Assembly (NCBI GenBank): GCA_017255395.1
Contig: JAFKDC010000014.1
Location: 62,001 to 126,000, forward strand
DNA from: Enemella evansiae
GTDB taxonomy: Bacteria > Pseudomonadota > Alphaproteobacteria > Rhodobacterales > Rhodobacteraceae
Direction: 5' to 3'
Length of the DNA: 64,000 nucleotides
The notes beneath the pieces were generated by a model. The model made no database searches, had not been told where the DNA came from, and saw nothing but the letters and a program-made list of their open reading frames with translations. Both the position numbers and the translations under genes were made by a program. This document shows, piece by piece, positions 45,118 to 54,480 of the stretch; position 1 is the stretch's first letter, and every line of letters begins with the position of its first letter.

Positions 45118-46142
45118 AGCAGCCCCCTGACGGCGACACGGTCGCGCTTGCGTTGCAGTTCGACAAGGCCCAGCGTGGTCCAGCCCGCCACGATGGTTTC
45201 CACCGTGTCGCGTTTCAGCGCCGCCTTCAGCGCCTGTTCCAGCTGGCGCCGGTCCTTCTTGGGACAGGGCGCCGGGTCGATCAGCACCTGCCCGCCAAGA
45301 CCGCGCAGCCGCAGCTGGCGCGGCAGGTCGCGGAAGGCGGCCATGTTGGCCTTGAGCCCCGCCGCCGGAGAGGTGTCACCACCGGTGTTCACATCCACCG
45401 CCACCAGCGCCGAGGTGGGTTCGACCATCATGTGGCCGCCGCCGGGCAGGTCGACGCGCGGGTCCTTCAGCGCCTCGACCCTCTCGGCGACGCCATGGCG
45501 GTCGAACGCGCCTGCGCCCTCGTCCACATCCGCCACCGGCCATTCACGCCATGCCAGCGCGTGCGGGCCGTCGCCCTCGACCAGAAGCTCTGCCGCGCCG
45601 CTGGCATCCGCCAGCACCTGCGCCGCCAGCGAGACCATGGCGAGGATGTCGTCCATGATCGCGTCTTCCTCGGCCTCGGCGCAGGAGGAGCGCAGGATTA
45701 ACCCAGCCCCCTCGGGCAGCGGGCGTTCCTGAAGCGTGTCGTGCGCCACCTCTTGCAGCGCATCGCGGATGTCGTCGTCCTTGATCGCGCGCGAGATGTT
45801 GATGCCCGGGGCGCCCGGCGTGACGATGGCATAGCGCGACTTGAAGAGCAGGCGTTGCGTGACCGGGATCGCCTTGCCCGGCTCGGCGTAGCCGGTGACC
45901 ATGACCAGCAACGGCTCACCGGGAGAGAGGCCCTTGACCTGCCGCAGGAAGGCGTTGCCGTCCGGGGTCTTCAGGAACATGCCGCCCTGCCCCTTCATCG
46001 GGCGTTCGGCCACGGCGCGGTAGATGGCGCCGGGGCGCGGCAGGTCCGCTTCGATCAGAAAATCCTGCAATTGCCCGTCGGTGATCAGCGCCGCGGCCTC
46101 GCGGCCCTGCCACTGATCCAGAGCGATGGTGCTGCCCTTCAT
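45114..46142 (-). CDS. Ribonuclease E/G family protein lacking an S1 domain
   Basis: A 342-residue protein with the RNase E/G catalytic core. The Mg-binding Asp residues are visible in [14 protein letters not shown] and [31 protein letters not shown] and [13 protein letters not shown] come from the RNase H-like and DNase-like subdomains. The N-terminal S1 domain of classical RNase G/E is absent and the chain is about 150 residues shorter. Substrates are therefore uncertain. It overlaps maf upstream and yacG downstream. Confidence 0.85.
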   Translation of the reverse strand: MKGSTIALDQWQGREAAALITDGQLQDFLIEADLPRPGAIYRAVAERPMKGQGGMFLKTPDGNAFLRQVKGLSPGEPLLVMVTGYAEPGKAIPVTQRLLFKSRYAIVTPGAPGINISRAIKDDDIRDALQEVAHDTLQERPLPEGAGLILRSSCAEAEEDAIMDDILAMVSLAAQVLADASGAAELLVEGDGPHALAWREWPVADVDEGAGAFDRHGVAERVEALKDPRVDLPGGGHMMVEPTSALVAVDVNTGGDTSPAAGLKANMAAFRDLPRQLRLRGLGGQVLIDPAPCPKKDRRQLEQALKAALKRDTVETIVAGWTTLGLVELQRKRDRVAVRGLL

Positions 46143-46726
46143 GCCTGTTCTCCCATGGGATAGCCTGCGGCCCTCAGCAGGTTTGCGGTCTCTGCCAGCG
46201 GCAGACCCACGACGGCGGTGAAAGAGCCCGAAATCCACGGGATCAGCGCGCCCGCTGGCCCCTGAATGCCGTAGCCGCCCGCCTTGCCGCGCCAGTCTTC
46301 GGTGGCGATATAGCTCTCGCGCTCCGCTTCGGAGAGGCGCTTCATCCTGACCTGCGTGACCACGTCGCGTTCCCAGATCCGGTCGCCCCGGCGGACCGCG
46401 ACGGCGGTGATCACGCGGTGACGACGCCCCGAGAGCATGTCGAGGAAGCGCCGCGCCTCGTCGGCGTCTTCGGGCTTGCCGAGGATGCGGCGCCCCAGAG
46501 CGACGGTGGTGTCGGCCGACAGCACGATCTCACCCGCGTCAGAGGGAATCGCCAGTGCCTTTTCACGTGCGAGGCGGACGCAATAGGGGCGCGGAAGCTC
46601 TGCCTTCGCGGGGTCCTCGTCGATGTCGGGCGGGCGGATGTCGTCGGCAGTTATGCCAAGCTGCGCGAGCAACTCGCGCCGCCGGGGGCTGCCGGAGCCA
46701 AGGATGAGTCGGGGGCGCTGTGTCAT
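46139..46726 (-). CDS. maf: Maf-like nucleotide pyrophosphatase
   Basis: A 195-residue Maf/YhdE-family enzyme that hydrolyses non-canonical or specific nucleoside triphosphates to monophosphates. Signatures: [58 protein letters not shown] and [18 protein letters not shown]. Start ATG 46726 directly precedes the family N-terminus. Its stop overlaps the RNase ATG. Confidence 0.92.
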   Translation of the reverse strand: MTQRPRLILGSGSPRRRELLAQLGITADDIRPPDIDEDPAKAELPRPYCVRLAREKALAIPSDAGEIVLSADTTVALGRRILGKPEDADEARRFLDMLSGRRHRVITAVAVRRGDRIWERDVVTQVRMKRLSEAERESYIATEDWRGKAGGYGIQGPAGALIPWISGSFTAVVGLPLAETANLLRAAGYPMGEQA

Positions 46727-47059
46727 GGGGCTCGGGATAGCCTGTCGGCCGGGGCGGGGCAATGCGGGGCGCGATCCGGGGGCAGTGAGTGGATGAATGG
46801 GGCCTCGCCTTGCGCCCGGTCGTGCCGCCGCCCCAAAATCCCTGCACGCGAGGGCAGGATCGCGCCGCCGCCCGGGACCTGGCCCGGATGACGGATCGTG
46901 CGGGTATTCCGGAGCGCCCTGTGAACCGCCCGGAGACTACCCACGGCTTGGCCAGCGTCCACCGCCGGGAGAACACACAGCGCTTCGCGAAAATCCACGG
47001 CCCGACGACGCGCGGCGCGGCCTCCAGTCTCGGATAGCGGTCCCCTGCGGCCCGAAACG
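46727..47059. other. Intergenic region between maf and infA
   Basis: About 330 bases upstream of maf without a gene. It contains CGCCCCAAAATCCCTGCACG near 46830, which resembles a sequence at 59805-59830 (CCTCCCAAAATCCGGACTGC) and may belong to a second minor repeat. The infA terminator lies at its right end. Confidence 0.4.
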
Positions 47060-47090
47060 AAAAAGCGGCCCGGCCCGAAGGCCCGACCGC
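47060..47090 (-). terminator. Intrinsic terminator of infA
   Basis: On the minus strand a GC-rich stem (GGTCGGGCC, TTCG loop, GGCCGGGCC) is followed by GCTTTTTCG, about 25 bases after the infA stop. Confidence 0.85.
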
Positions 47091-47114
47091 CGTCCGTCCT
47101 GCCTTGAAGGCAGC

Positions 47115-47333
47115 TTACTTGAACCGGTAGTTGATCCGGCCCTTGGTGAGGTCGTAGGGGGTCATCTCGACCTGAACCCGGTCGCCTGCAAGAACGCGGA
47201 TGCGGTTCTTGCGCATCTTGCCTGCCGTGTGCGCGATGATCTCATGGCCGTTGTCAAGCTCGACCCGGAACGTCGCATTCGGCAGGAGTTCCTTGACGAC
47301 ACCGGGGAATTCGAGCGTGTCTTCCTTGGCCAT
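47115..47333 (-). CDS. infA: Translation initiation factor IF-1
   Basis: A 72-residue OB-fold protein, [72 protein letters not shown] in outline. It is diagnostic along its whole length and of the standard size. ATG 47333 has an AGGAGAG ribosome site. Confidence 0.97.
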   Translation of the reverse strand: MAKEDTLEFPGVVKELLPNATFRVELDNGHEIIAHTAGKMRKNRIRVLAGDRVQVEMTPYDLTKGRINYRFK

Positions 47334-47422
47334 GGTCTCTCCTGAATCTGCTCCCCACACTCTGTCGCGGGGCGCGGGCCTATATGCGCCCACAGAACCT
47401 TAAATTCAAGCCCCAACTCGCC

Positions 47423-48307
47423 CTATCTCAAAGCCGTGACGGCGGGGGGCGTATCCCGGCCCGTCTGGTCCTTCCAATGGGCACGGTTCAGTACCACGCC
47501 ATCAGAGCGCACGCGGGCGATCAGCCCGGGGTCTGCCTCTGCGTAACACCATCCGGGACGATCCAGTTCCCCCTGCGCGAGAATGCCATCGGGGGGAAAG
47601 CCGGTATCGGGCGGACCGAAGACCGCGCCGCGCCCGACCGAGACGTCGATGACCTCGGACCAGTCGGCCTTGCCCACCACCGAGGACATGACCGCAAGGC
47701 ACTGGTTTTCGAGCGCCCGGGCGCGGGCACCGACGCGCACCCGGGTATGGCCCGCCAACGCCTCGGTCACCGAGGGCACCAGCAGTATATCGGCCCCGGC
47801 CAGCGCGCGGCCCAGCAGGGGAAACTCGCTGTCGTAGCAGATCAGGATGCCGATCCGGCCCAGGGCCGTGTCGAAAAGGCGCAGCGGCCCGCCGGGATGG
47901 ATGTCCCAGTCCTCGCGTTCGAAGCGGGTCATGATCTGCTTGTCCTGCACACCCACCGCGCCGCCGGGGGTAAAGAGACGCGCGCGGTTGACCGGGCGCG
48001 GCGCCACGCTTTCGTCGATGACCGGGGCCGAGGCGGCGAGGATGTGGACCCCGAAGCGGCTTGCGAGGTCGGCGTGCAGACCGTCCGCATCCGCGATCCG
48101 CTCGGCGGTGGCGTGGATGCAGGCCTCGAGATCCAGCGCCGCCTCGCGGCCCGAGAGCGTGGCCAGTTCCATCGCGCCGTATTCGGGAAAGACCAGCAGT
48201 TCCGCCCCCTGCCCCGCCGCCTCGGAGACCCAGTCGGTGATCTTGTCGGCATAGTCCTGCCACGAGGCGAGGTAGGAGGTCTGGTAGGCGGCGGTGGCGA
48301 TCTTCAT
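47423..48307 (-). CDS. Carbon-nitrogen hydrolase (nitrilase superfamily)
   Basis: A 294-residue amidohydrolase with the Glu-Lys-Cys triad: Glu in LLVFPEYGAMEL, Lys in VGVQDKQIMTRFERE and Cys in RIGILICYDSEFPLLGRALA. MKIATAAYQTSYLASWQDY at the start fits the family. It is closest to the putative amidases found next to GNAT acetyltransferases, and a GNAT gene is in fact its upstream neighbour. The substrate is unknown. It is one of three genes interrupting the infA side of a conserved housekeeping run. Confidence 0.85.
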   Translation of the reverse strand: MKIATAAYQTSYLASWQDYADKITDWVSEAAGQGAELLVFPEYGAMELATLSGREAALDLEACIHATAERIADADGLHADLASRFGVHILAASAPVIDESVAPRPVNRARLFTPGGAVGVQDKQIMTRFEREDWDIHPGGPLRLFDTALGRIGILICYDSEFPLLGRALAGADILLVPSVTEALAGHTRVRVGARARALENQCLAVMSSVVGKADWSEVIDVSVGRGAVFGPPDTGFPPDGILAQGELDRPGWCYAEADPGLIARVRSDGVVLNRAHWKDQTGRDTPPAVTALR

Positions 48308-48334
48308 GCCGGGTCTCCCGTGGCGAGGGCGGAG

Positions 48335-48462
48335 GTGAGTATTTTTGCAGAGAAGAAGGACAGGGTTGTGCCTCTTCGGTAAGGCGGGACGCCCGGGTGA
48401 GCCTTTGCTGCCGGGGTGCATGAGGCGGGCGCTGCCAACGGTATTTGGGCCAAGAGGAAACG
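48335..48462 (+). repeat. Two copies of the dispersed intergenic repeat
   Basis: A first copy at 48335-48360 (GTGAGTATTTTTGCAGAGAA core) and a second at 48440-48462 (GGTATTTGGGCCAAGAGG core), 100 bases apart in the same orientation. They lie in the 211-base gap between the nitrilase and acetyltransferase genes. Confidence 0.6.
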
Positions 48463-48518
48463 CAGGGCGCGCGGCCTTGGCGGGGTGGGACGCCGGGTTG
48501 CAACCGGGTTCGCGCGCG

Positions 48519-49100
48519 TCACAGGCGGCGGAGCCAGAATTGTAGCGGGTGGTCCGTCTCGGTGGTCTGGTCGATGTCCTTCCAGCGGAACTGTGCCACC
48601 GCGCCGGGCAACGGGGCATAGGCGCGCCTGCGCCAGAACGGGTCGAGCGGAGCGTAGGCCTCGGGGCGCTGCGGGTGGTCGGCGGGGCGCATGACGCTGC
48701 AGAAGGCGGCATGGGTCCGACCCAGCGCGCGGGCGTGTTCTTCGCGCAGGTCGAAGAAGCGGTGGCCAATGCCGTGGCCGCGATATTCGGGCAGCAAGAC
48801 CGATTCGGCGCAGTAGAAGAGCGTCGTCAGGTCGAGGTCCTGACCGGCGAAGGCCCTGGCGAAATCCTCGGCGTGATCCTCCATCGGCGTGCCGGTGGAG
48901 GCACCCACCAGCCTTTCGCCGTCGAAAGCGCCGACCAGCACCGCGCCGGGGCTGCTGCGGTAGGTTTCCAGGTAGGTGCGTTCGTAGTCGAGCGAGCCAT
49001 CGTAGAGATAGGGGAAGGCGCGGAACACCGCGATTCGCAGCCGCGCCACATCGTCGAGCGCGGCGTCGAGCGTCGCGCCGGTCAGGACCTCGACCCGCAT
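48519..49100 (-). CDS. GNAT-family N-acetyltransferase
   Basis: A 193-residue acyltransferase. The acetyl-CoA loop is ESVLLPEYRGHGIGHRFFDLREEHARALG, with the R-G-x-G-x-G-like pattern RGHGIG. The C-terminus carries PEAYAPLDPFWRRRAYAPLPGAVAQFRWKDIDQ, a form I associate with GNATs paired with carbon-nitrogen hydrolases. The acceptor is unknown. Its ATG overlaps the SnoaL-like gene's stop by one base (TGATG). Confidence 0.82.
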   Translation of the reverse strand: MRVEVLTGATLDAALDDVARLRIAVFRAFPYLYDGSLDYERTYLETYRSSPGAVLVGAFDGERLVGASTGTPMEDHAEDFARAFAGQDLDLTTLFYCAESVLLPEYRGHGIGHRFFDLREEHARALGRTHAAFCSVMRPADHPQRPEAYAPLDPFWRRRAYAPLPGAVAQFRWKDIDQTTETDHPLQFWLRRL

Positions 49101-49498
49101 CACGAAACCTGACGCACCCAGTCCGCGAGGTTGTAGTAGGTCACCACGCGAGAAATCTTTCCGTCCTTCAGCGAAAAGAAGGAGCCAGCGGGAAGGCGGT
49201 AGGTCTGACCCCTGGCCTCGGGCAGCCCGGCGTCGGTTTCAAGGTAGGTGCCGTTCACGATGAATTCGGCGGCGGCGCGGGTGCCGTCCCCGTTGGCGAA
49301 GATCACGATGTCGGTGAGGGTCTCGCGGTAGCAGCGGCTCATGTGGTCGCAGAATTCGGCGAATTTCCCGGTGCCCCTGCGGATCTGTCCTTCGTTGACG
49401 TGGTGCTCGATCTCCGGGTCGAGGCAGGCCAGCATCTCTGCGGTGTCGCCCGCGTTGAAGGCGTCGAAGTAGCGCCGGATGGTGTCTTTGGCGGTCAT
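49100..49498 (-). CDS. SnoaL-like / ketosteroid-isomerase-related protein
   Basis: A 132-residue NTF2-fold protein: MTAKDTIRRYFDAFNAGDTAEMLACLDPEIEHHVNEGQIRRGTGKFAEFCDHM, ending KISRVVTYYNLADWVRQVS. The family includes isomerases, cyclases and many proteins without known catalysis; the function here is unknown. ATG 49498 follows CAGGAGAG. Probably the first gene of a three-gene unit with the acetyltransferase and nitrilase. Confidence 0.82.
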   Translation of the reverse strand: MTAKDTIRRYFDAFNAGDTAEMLACLDPEIEHHVNEGQIRRGTGKFAEFCDHMSRCYRETLTDIVIFANGDGTRAAAEFIVNGTYLETDAGLPEARGQTYRLPAGSFFSLKDGKISRVVTYYNLADWVRQVS

Positions 49499-49627
49499 GG
49501 TCTCTCCTGTCTGCACGGGCGGCTGCCTGGCCAGCCGCGCGCGACCATGCCTTCGGCCCGGGGGCGGCGCAAGGCAGCCGAAAGGGGCAATTGCCGATTT
49601 TGCCGGGTACGGCTGCGACGGGCGCCA

Positions 49628-49647
49628 AAGCCGCTTGCAAGCGGCTT
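49628..49647. repeat. 20-base perfect palindrome
   Basis: AAGCCGCTTGCAAGCGGCTT, related in layout to the palindrome at 28039-28058 (AAGCCCGTTC/GAACGGGCTT), both preceded by GCCA and followed by CC. It lies between the phosphatase gene end and the SnoaL-like gene start. Confidence 0.6.
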
Positions 49648-49679
49648 CCACCCGGCCTGCGAAGGGGGTGGCGGGCGGC

Positions 49680-50123
49680 TCAGGCGGACCAGCTGCCCTT
49701 CATCCGCTGCAACAACTGGTCGCGGGTCTGTCGGTAGGCGTTCAGCTTCTGCTCGCGCGTCTCGCCGATGCCGGTCGGGTCCATGACCGGCCAGTATTGC
49801 ACCGACAGGTGGTAGTAGCGCGTCAGTTCCAGCGCGCGGCGCTGCGCCGCCGGGGACAGGGTCACGATCACGTCGAAGCCCGACAGCGCCTCGCCCATCT
49901 CCTCCATCTCTTCGAAGGATCGCGACCGGTGGCGGGCAAGCTGCACGCCGATCTCCTCGCAGGCGGCAATGGCGAAACCGTCGATCTCGAGATCGTTCAG
50001 CACCCCCACCGACTGCACGTAGGCCTCTGTCCCGAACAGCTTCTTCATGATGCCCTCGGCCATGGGCGACCGCACGGCGTTGTGGTCGCAGGCGAAGAGC
50101 ACGGATTGCGGCAGTCCGCCCAA
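49680..50123 (-). CDS. Low-molecular-weight protein-tyrosine-phosphatase-like protein
   Basis: A 147-residue protein with the phosphatase/arsenate-reductase P-loop CDHNAVRSPMAEG (CX5RS) and the general-acid Asp in VMDPTGIGETREQK. Either a phosphotyrosine phosphatase or an ArsC-like arsenate reductase; the DP motif is present but no extra redox cysteine pair, which favours phosphatase. The start is most likely TTG 50123, one base after the UPF0262 stop. Confidence 0.82.
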   Translation of the reverse strand: MGGLPQSVLFACDHNAVRSPMAEGIMKKLFGTEAYVQSVGVLNDLEIDGFAIAACEEIGVQLARHRSRSFEEMEEMGEALSGFDVIVTLSPAAQRRALELTRYYHLSVQYWPVMDPTGIGETREQKLNAYRQTRDQLLQRMKGSWSA

Positions 50124-50124
50124 C

Positions 50125-50604
50125 TCAGCCCCCGAAGTGCAGCACGCAGACCAGCGTGAACAGCCGCCGCGCGGTGGCGTCGTCCACCTCGGCCTTGCCG
50201 TCGAGCCGCTCTTGCAGGATGCGCGCGCCTTCGTTGTGGATGCCTCGGCGGGCCATGTCGATGGTCTCTATCTGGCTGGGCGCGGCGGTCTTGACCGCGT
50301 CGAAGTAGCTTTTGCAGATCTGGAAGTAATCCTTCACGACCTGCCGGAACGGCGACAGCGAAAGGTGGAACTCCGCCGCCTTCTCACCCTGCCCGGTCAT
50401 GACGTCGAAGACCAGCCGCTTGTCGCGGATCGACAGGCCGAGGTTGTACGGGCCGGGCGGCACAAGGCGGTCGTCACGTGCCGGAAGCGCGAAACGGTTT
50501 TCCTCCATCAGGTCGAACATGGCGACCCGGCGCTCCTGCTCGATCTCCGGTGTCGGAGGCGGCAGATTCGCGTCGTCCAGCTGAATATGGGCGATATGTG
50601 ACAT
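50125..50604 (-). CDS. UPF0262 family protein
   Basis: A 159-residue conserved alphaproteobacterial protein of unknown function: IAHIQLDDANLPPPTPEIEQERRVAMFDLMEENRFAL, GPYNLGLSIRDKRLVFDV, SLSPFRQVVKDYFQICKSYFDAVKTAAPSQIETIDMARRGIHNEGARIL. The usual location beside hisD is kept. Soluble, no signal peptide. Confidence 0.9.
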   Translation of the reverse strand: MSHIAHIQLDDANLPPPTPEIEQERRVAMFDLMEENRFALPARDDRLVPPGPYNLGLSIRDKRLVFDVMTGQGEKAAEFHLSLSPFRQVVKDYFQICKSYFDAVKTAAPSQIETIDMARRGIHNEGARILQERLDGKAEVDDATARRLFTLVCVLHFGG

Positions 50605-50792
50605 GGGCGAGCCTTTCGCAGGTGCAGCAATCGTACAGTGCCACGGAAGGCGATGACAATATGATGACTGCGTTATGCAGTTTTTTCCGCCCTGTCACGT
50701 CATACGAAGGTCGATTTCGGGGTCTCGTCCGGGACCTGCCCCGGCATTCAGGACAGCAGGGAAGCTGCGGGCCGGTGGTGGTCCGGCGGCCT

Positions 50793-52106
50793 TCAGCCCT
50801 TGGTCCCGCGGTTCAGCCTTTGCAGTCGTGCCGTGACGCTCAGCCCGTGCGCCTCGAGGCTTTCGGACCGCGCCAGCACCTCCGCCGCCGGGCCGATGGC
50901 GCCCAGGGCTTCGGGTGACATCCGGGCCAGGGTCGTGCGCTTGAGGAAATCCAGAACCGACAGGCCGGAAGAGAACCGGGCAGAGCGCGCCGTGGGCAGC
51001 ACGTGATTCGGCCCGCCGACGTAGTCGCCGATGGCCTCGGGCGTCCAGGCGCCCAGGAAGATCGCCCCGGCGTGAACGCATTGCGCGGCCAGCGCCTCCG
51101 GCTCGGCCACGCAGAGCTCCAGGTGCTCCGGCGCGATCCGGTTCGACAGCGCCGCGGCCTCCTCCAGGTCGCGCACCACGATCACCGCGCCGAAGTCGCG
51201 CCACGAGGCCCCCGCGATGGCGCGCCGCTCCAGCGTCTCCAGCCGCGCCTCGACAGCTTCGACCACCCGCCGCCCGAACTCCGCGTCGTCGCAGATCAGG
51301 ATTGACTGGGCGCTCTCGTCATGCTCGGCTTGGCTCAGCAGGTCCAGCGCCAGCCAGTCCGGGTCGTTGTCGCTGTCGGCGATCACCAGGATCTCCGACG
51401 GCCCGGCAATCATGTCGATCCCCACCTTGCCGAAGACCCGGCGCTTGGCCGCCGCCACGAAGGCATTGCCCGGCCCGGTGATCTTGTCGACCGGCGCGAT
51501 GCTTTCCGTGCCATAAGCCAGCGCCGCGATGGCCTGCGCGCCGCCGACCCGGTAGACCTCGTCCACCCCGGCGATCTGTGCCGCCAGCATGACGGCGGAG
51601 TTCACCACCCCGTCCGGGGTCGGCACGCAGATCGCCAGCCGCTCCACCCCGGCGACCTTTGCCGGCACCGCGTTCATCAGCACCGACGAGGGGTAAGAGG
51701 CCAGGCCCCCGGGCACGTAAAGCCCGGCGGCGGACACCGGCGTCCAGCGCCAGCCCAGACCGGCGCCCTCGGGATCGGTCCACCAGGCATCCTCGGGCAT
51801 CTGGCGCACGTGATAGGCCCGGATGCGCTGCGCCGCCTGTTCCAGCGCCACACGCTCCGCCTCCGGCACCCGCGCCGCATGCGCGGCAATCTCTTCCGGC
51901 GAAAACCGCAGCTCCGAAGGCGTCAGAGACAGCCGGTCGAAGCGCCCGGTCAGGTCGCAGACGGCTGCATCCCCGCGCGCGCGCACCTCCGCGATGATCC
52001 CGGCCACCACGTCGTCCACATCGGGGCTGTCCTCGCGCTTGGCCGACAGAAGCGTGGCGAAGCCATGCTCGAAACCGGCATCGGTCGTATCGAGGAAAAC
52101 GGGCAT
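50793..52106 (-). CDS. hisD: Histidinol dehydrogenase
   Basis: A 437-residue zinc enzyme that oxidises L-histidinol to histidine in two NAD-dependent steps. Signatures: YVPGGLASYPSSVLMNAVPAKVAGV, KITGPGNAFVAAAKR, GPSEILVIAD, the zinc Gln and His in LSQAEHDESAQ, catalytic Glu-His in RIAPEHLELCV, and VGGPNHVLPT. ATG 52106 follows GGAGG; the frame is open further upstream through a dispersed repeat but without family character. Confidence 0.95.
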   Translation of the reverse strand: MPVFLDTTDAGFEHGFATLLSAKREDSPDVDDVVAGIIAEVRARGDAAVCDLTGRFDRLSLTPSELRFSPEEIAAHAARVPEAERVALEQAAQRIRAYHVRQMPEDAWWTDPEGAGLGWRWTPVSAAGLYVPGGLASYPSSVLMNAVPAKVAGVERLAICVPTPDGVVNSAVMLAAQIAGVDEVYRVGGAQAIAALAYGTESIAPVDKITGPGNAFVAAAKRRVFGKVGIDMIAGPSEILVIADSDNDPDWLALDLLSQAEHDESAQSILICDDAEFGRRVVEAVEARLETLERRAIAGASWRDFGAVIVVRDLEEAAALSNRIAPEHLELCVAEPEALAAQCVHAGAIFLGAWTPEAIGDYVGGPNHVLPTARSARFSSGLSVLDFLKRTTLARMSPEALGAIGPAAEVLARSESLEAHGLSVTARLQRLNRGTKG

Positions 52107-52173
52107 GACGGGCCTCCTTCGCGGCAAGATCCGGGGCGATGTACCGCGCAGGCCGCAAACCCTCAAGCGCCCC

Positions 52174-52200
52174 GGGCTTCTTCTTGGCCCAAATACCTGA
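52174..52200 (-). repeat. Dispersed intergenic repeat, copy between DUF2948 gene and hisD
   Basis: GGCTTCTTCTTGGCCCAAAT followed by ACC: an exact match, on the minus strand, to the core TATTTGGGCCAAGAAGAAG. It is in the 249-base gap directly upstream of hisD. Confidence 0.7.
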
Positions 52201-52355
52201 CTGCACGGCCGCCCCAAACACCCTCGTCCCCGATGGACTCCCGGGCGTGGCTGGAGGGTGGGCCGCTGCGGGGCCGCAGGGCCGCGCGGTCGGGGCGCGC
52301 CCGGAGGACCGCCCCCTCCCTGGCCCGAACCGCGGACCGAACCGGCGATAGCGGC

Positions 52356-52820
52356 TCAGGCGCCGTGGTCGGGCAGCTTGCCGGAGGGCGCCACATAGGG
52401 CCGGGTGACATCCTTCAGGGTCACTTCCAACGCCTCGACCTCGGCGCGCAGGGCGCCGTCGCCCGCCAGCGTCAGGACAACCGCACCCGCCGGGGCCTCG
52501 CCCGGCTCGAAGCTCACGGAAAGCACCGACAGCACCAGGTCGCGGTCTTCCCGGTCGATGCCCTGGCTCGAGACGCCCAGCACGTTGTCGATCACCAGCA
52601 GCGCCTGCACCCGCTCGACCGCGCCGCGCGGCGTATCCTCGCGCCGCAGCCGGTTCACCAGCAGGCCCAGCCGCCTTGCCCGCTTCTGCCAGCGGATTTC
52701 GGTCACCGGCAGAACCGCGTCCTGCGCCAGCGCCGAGATCACGTCCAGATCATCGACATCCAGCGCCCCAAGGTTCAGCGCCCGCCCGCCGGCATCCTCG
52801 AACCGTGCATCCTCTGTCAT
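52356..52820 (-). CDS. DUF2948 family protein
   Basis: A 154-residue protein of unknown function with the start [50 protein letters not shown] and [39 protein letters not shown] recognise it as DUF2948, found next to murA in Rhodobacterales. Its ATG overlaps the murA stop (ATGA). Confidence 0.85.
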   Translation of the reverse strand: MTEDARFEDAGGRALNLGALDVDDLDVISALAQDAVLPVTEIRWQKRARRLGLLVNRLRREDTPRGAVERVQALLVIDNVLGVSSQGIDREDRDLVLSVLSVSFEPGEAPAGAVVLTLAGDGALRAEVEALEVTLKDVTRPYVAPSGKLPDHGA

Positions 52821-54088
52821 GCCTCTTTCACCCGTTCGATCCGCGCCCCCAGCGCCGACAGCTTCTGTTCCACGTTCTCATAGCCCCGGTCGAGGTGGTA
52901 AACCCGGCTCACCAGTGTCTCGCCCTCTGCCGCGAGCCCGGCAAGGATCAGCGACACGCTGGCCCGCAGGTCGGTCGCCATGACCGGCGCGCCGCGCAGC
53001 CGCTCGACCCCGGTCACCGTGGCATGGCCGCCCTGCACCTCGATCCGGGCGCCCATGCGCATCAGTTCCGGCGCATGCATGAAGCGATTCTCGAAGATCT
53101 TCTCTTCCAGCACCGATGTCCCTTCGGCGGTGCACATCAGCGCCATCATCTGCGCCTGAAGGTCGGTCGGGAAGCCGGGGAAAGGCTCGGTCACCACGTC
53201 CACCGCCTTCACGCGCCCGTTCTTGCGCGCCACCGTCAGCCCGCGCGGCCCCTCGGTGACGGAAATCCCCGCCGCGTCCAGCTTTTCGCAGAAGGCCGAG
53301 AGCAGCTCGATCCGCCCGCCAAGGCAGGTCACCTCGCCGCCGCAGATCGCCGGCGCCAGCATGTAGGTGCCCAGTTCGATCCGGTCGGTGACAACGCCAT
53401 GCGTGGCGCCGTGCAGCCGGTCGACGCCCTGAATGGTGATCTCAGAAGAACCCTCGCCCTCGATCTGCGCGCCCATCTTGCGCAGGCACTGCACCAGATC
53501 GACGATCTCGGGCTCGCGCGCGGCGTTCTTAAGAACCGTCGTGCCCTTGGCCAGCACCGCCGCCAGCAGGGCGTTTTCTGTCGCGCCCACCGAGACCAGC
53601 GGGAAATCGACGATGCCGCCCTTCAGCCCGCCCGCCGGTGCCTTGGCATAGACATAGCCGTCGCGCAGGTCCATTTCGGCGCCAAGCGCCTCCATTGCCT
53701 TCAGGTGCAGGTCCACGGGCCGCGCGCCGATGGAACAGCCGCCGGGCAGCGAGACCTCGGCATGGCCGAAACGCGCCAGCAGCGGCCCCAGCACGAGGAT
53801 CGAGGCCCGCATCTTGCGCACGATGTCGTAATCGGCCCGGGTCGAGATCGCGCCATGCGAGGACATCGCCAGCACGCGGCCCTCGTTCAGCGCCGTCACC
53901 TCGGCGCCCAGCGACTCGAGCAGCCGGGTCATGGTGCGGATGTCCGATAGCCGCGGCGCATTGGTCAGCGTCAGCGGCTCTTCGCTCAGCAGCGTCGCCG
54001 GCATCAGCGTCAGGCAGGCGTTTTTCGCGCCCGCGATGGGAATCTCGCCGTTCAGCGGGCCATTGCCCGTCACCAGAATGGAATCCAT
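52817..54088 (-). CDS. murA: UDP-N-acetylglucosamine 1-carboxyvinyltransferase MurA
   Basis: A 423-residue enzyme of the first committed step of peptidoglycan synthesis. Lys22-Asn23 ([13 protein letters not shown]), the fosfomycin-target Cys118 ([24 protein letters not shown]), [34 protein letters not shown] and [17 protein letters not shown] are all in place. With Cys rather than Asp at the active site, intrinsic fosfomycin resistance by that route is not expected. Confidence 0.96.
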   Translation of the reverse strand: MDSILVTGNGPLNGEIPIAGAKNACLTLMPATLLSEEPLTLTNAPRLSDIRTMTRLLESLGAEVTALNEGRVLAMSSHGAISTRADYDIVRKMRASILVLGPLLARFGHAEVSLPGGCSIGARPVDLHLKAMEALGAEMDLRDGYVYAKAPAGGLKGGIVDFPLVSVGATENALLAAVLAKGTTVLKNAAREPEIVDLVQCLRKMGAQIEGEGSSEITIQGVDRLHGATHGVVTDRIELGTYMLAPAICGGEVTCLGGRIELLSAFCEKLDAAGISVTEGPRGLTVARKNGRVKAVDVVTEPFPGFPTDLQAQMMALMCTAEGTSVLEEKIFENRFMHAPELMRMGARIEVQGGHATVTGVERLRGAPVMATDLRASVSLILAGLAAEGETLVSRVYHLDRGYENVEQKLSALGARIERVKEA

Positions 54089-54097
54089 GCCTGCCTC

Positions 54098-54274
54098 TCA
54101 GTTCTCGTTGTCGTCTTTGCTCTGGTCTGCCGCGTCGGAGGCCTGCCGCGCACGGCTCTGCGCCTTGCGGCGGGCCAGGTTCGCCTTCAGCGCCGCCTTC
54201 AGCCGCTCATCCCGCGACGTCGGCGCTTTCCGCCCGCTCTTGCCCTGCTTGCCGTTGCCCTGCTTGCCGTCCAT
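54098..54274 (-). CDS. Small basic protein upstream of murA (58 aa)
   Basis: MDGKQGNGKQGKSGRK, then SRDERLKAALKANLARRKAQSRARQ and an acidic end. It is highly charged, probably disordered or single-helical, and possibly nucleic-acid binding. It lies nine bases upstream of murA on the same strand with a good ribosome site (AGGGAAAGG). I recognise the type from Rhodobacterales genomes without a name. Confidence 0.65.
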   Translation of the reverse strand: MDGKQGNGKQGKSGRKAPTSRDERLKAALKANLARRKAQSRARQASDAADQSKDDNEN

Positions 54275-54405
54275 ACCTTTCCCTGTATCGCAGGGCCGAA
54301 ACCGGGTCCAGCCTGCGCCCCGCCATTCCCCGGCAAAGCCATTCAGATTTTTTGCTCCGCCCTCTTGCGCGGTCCGTAAATTGGGTCTATCAGCCCCGCC
54401 ACGGC

Positions 54406-54480
<75 letters not shown>

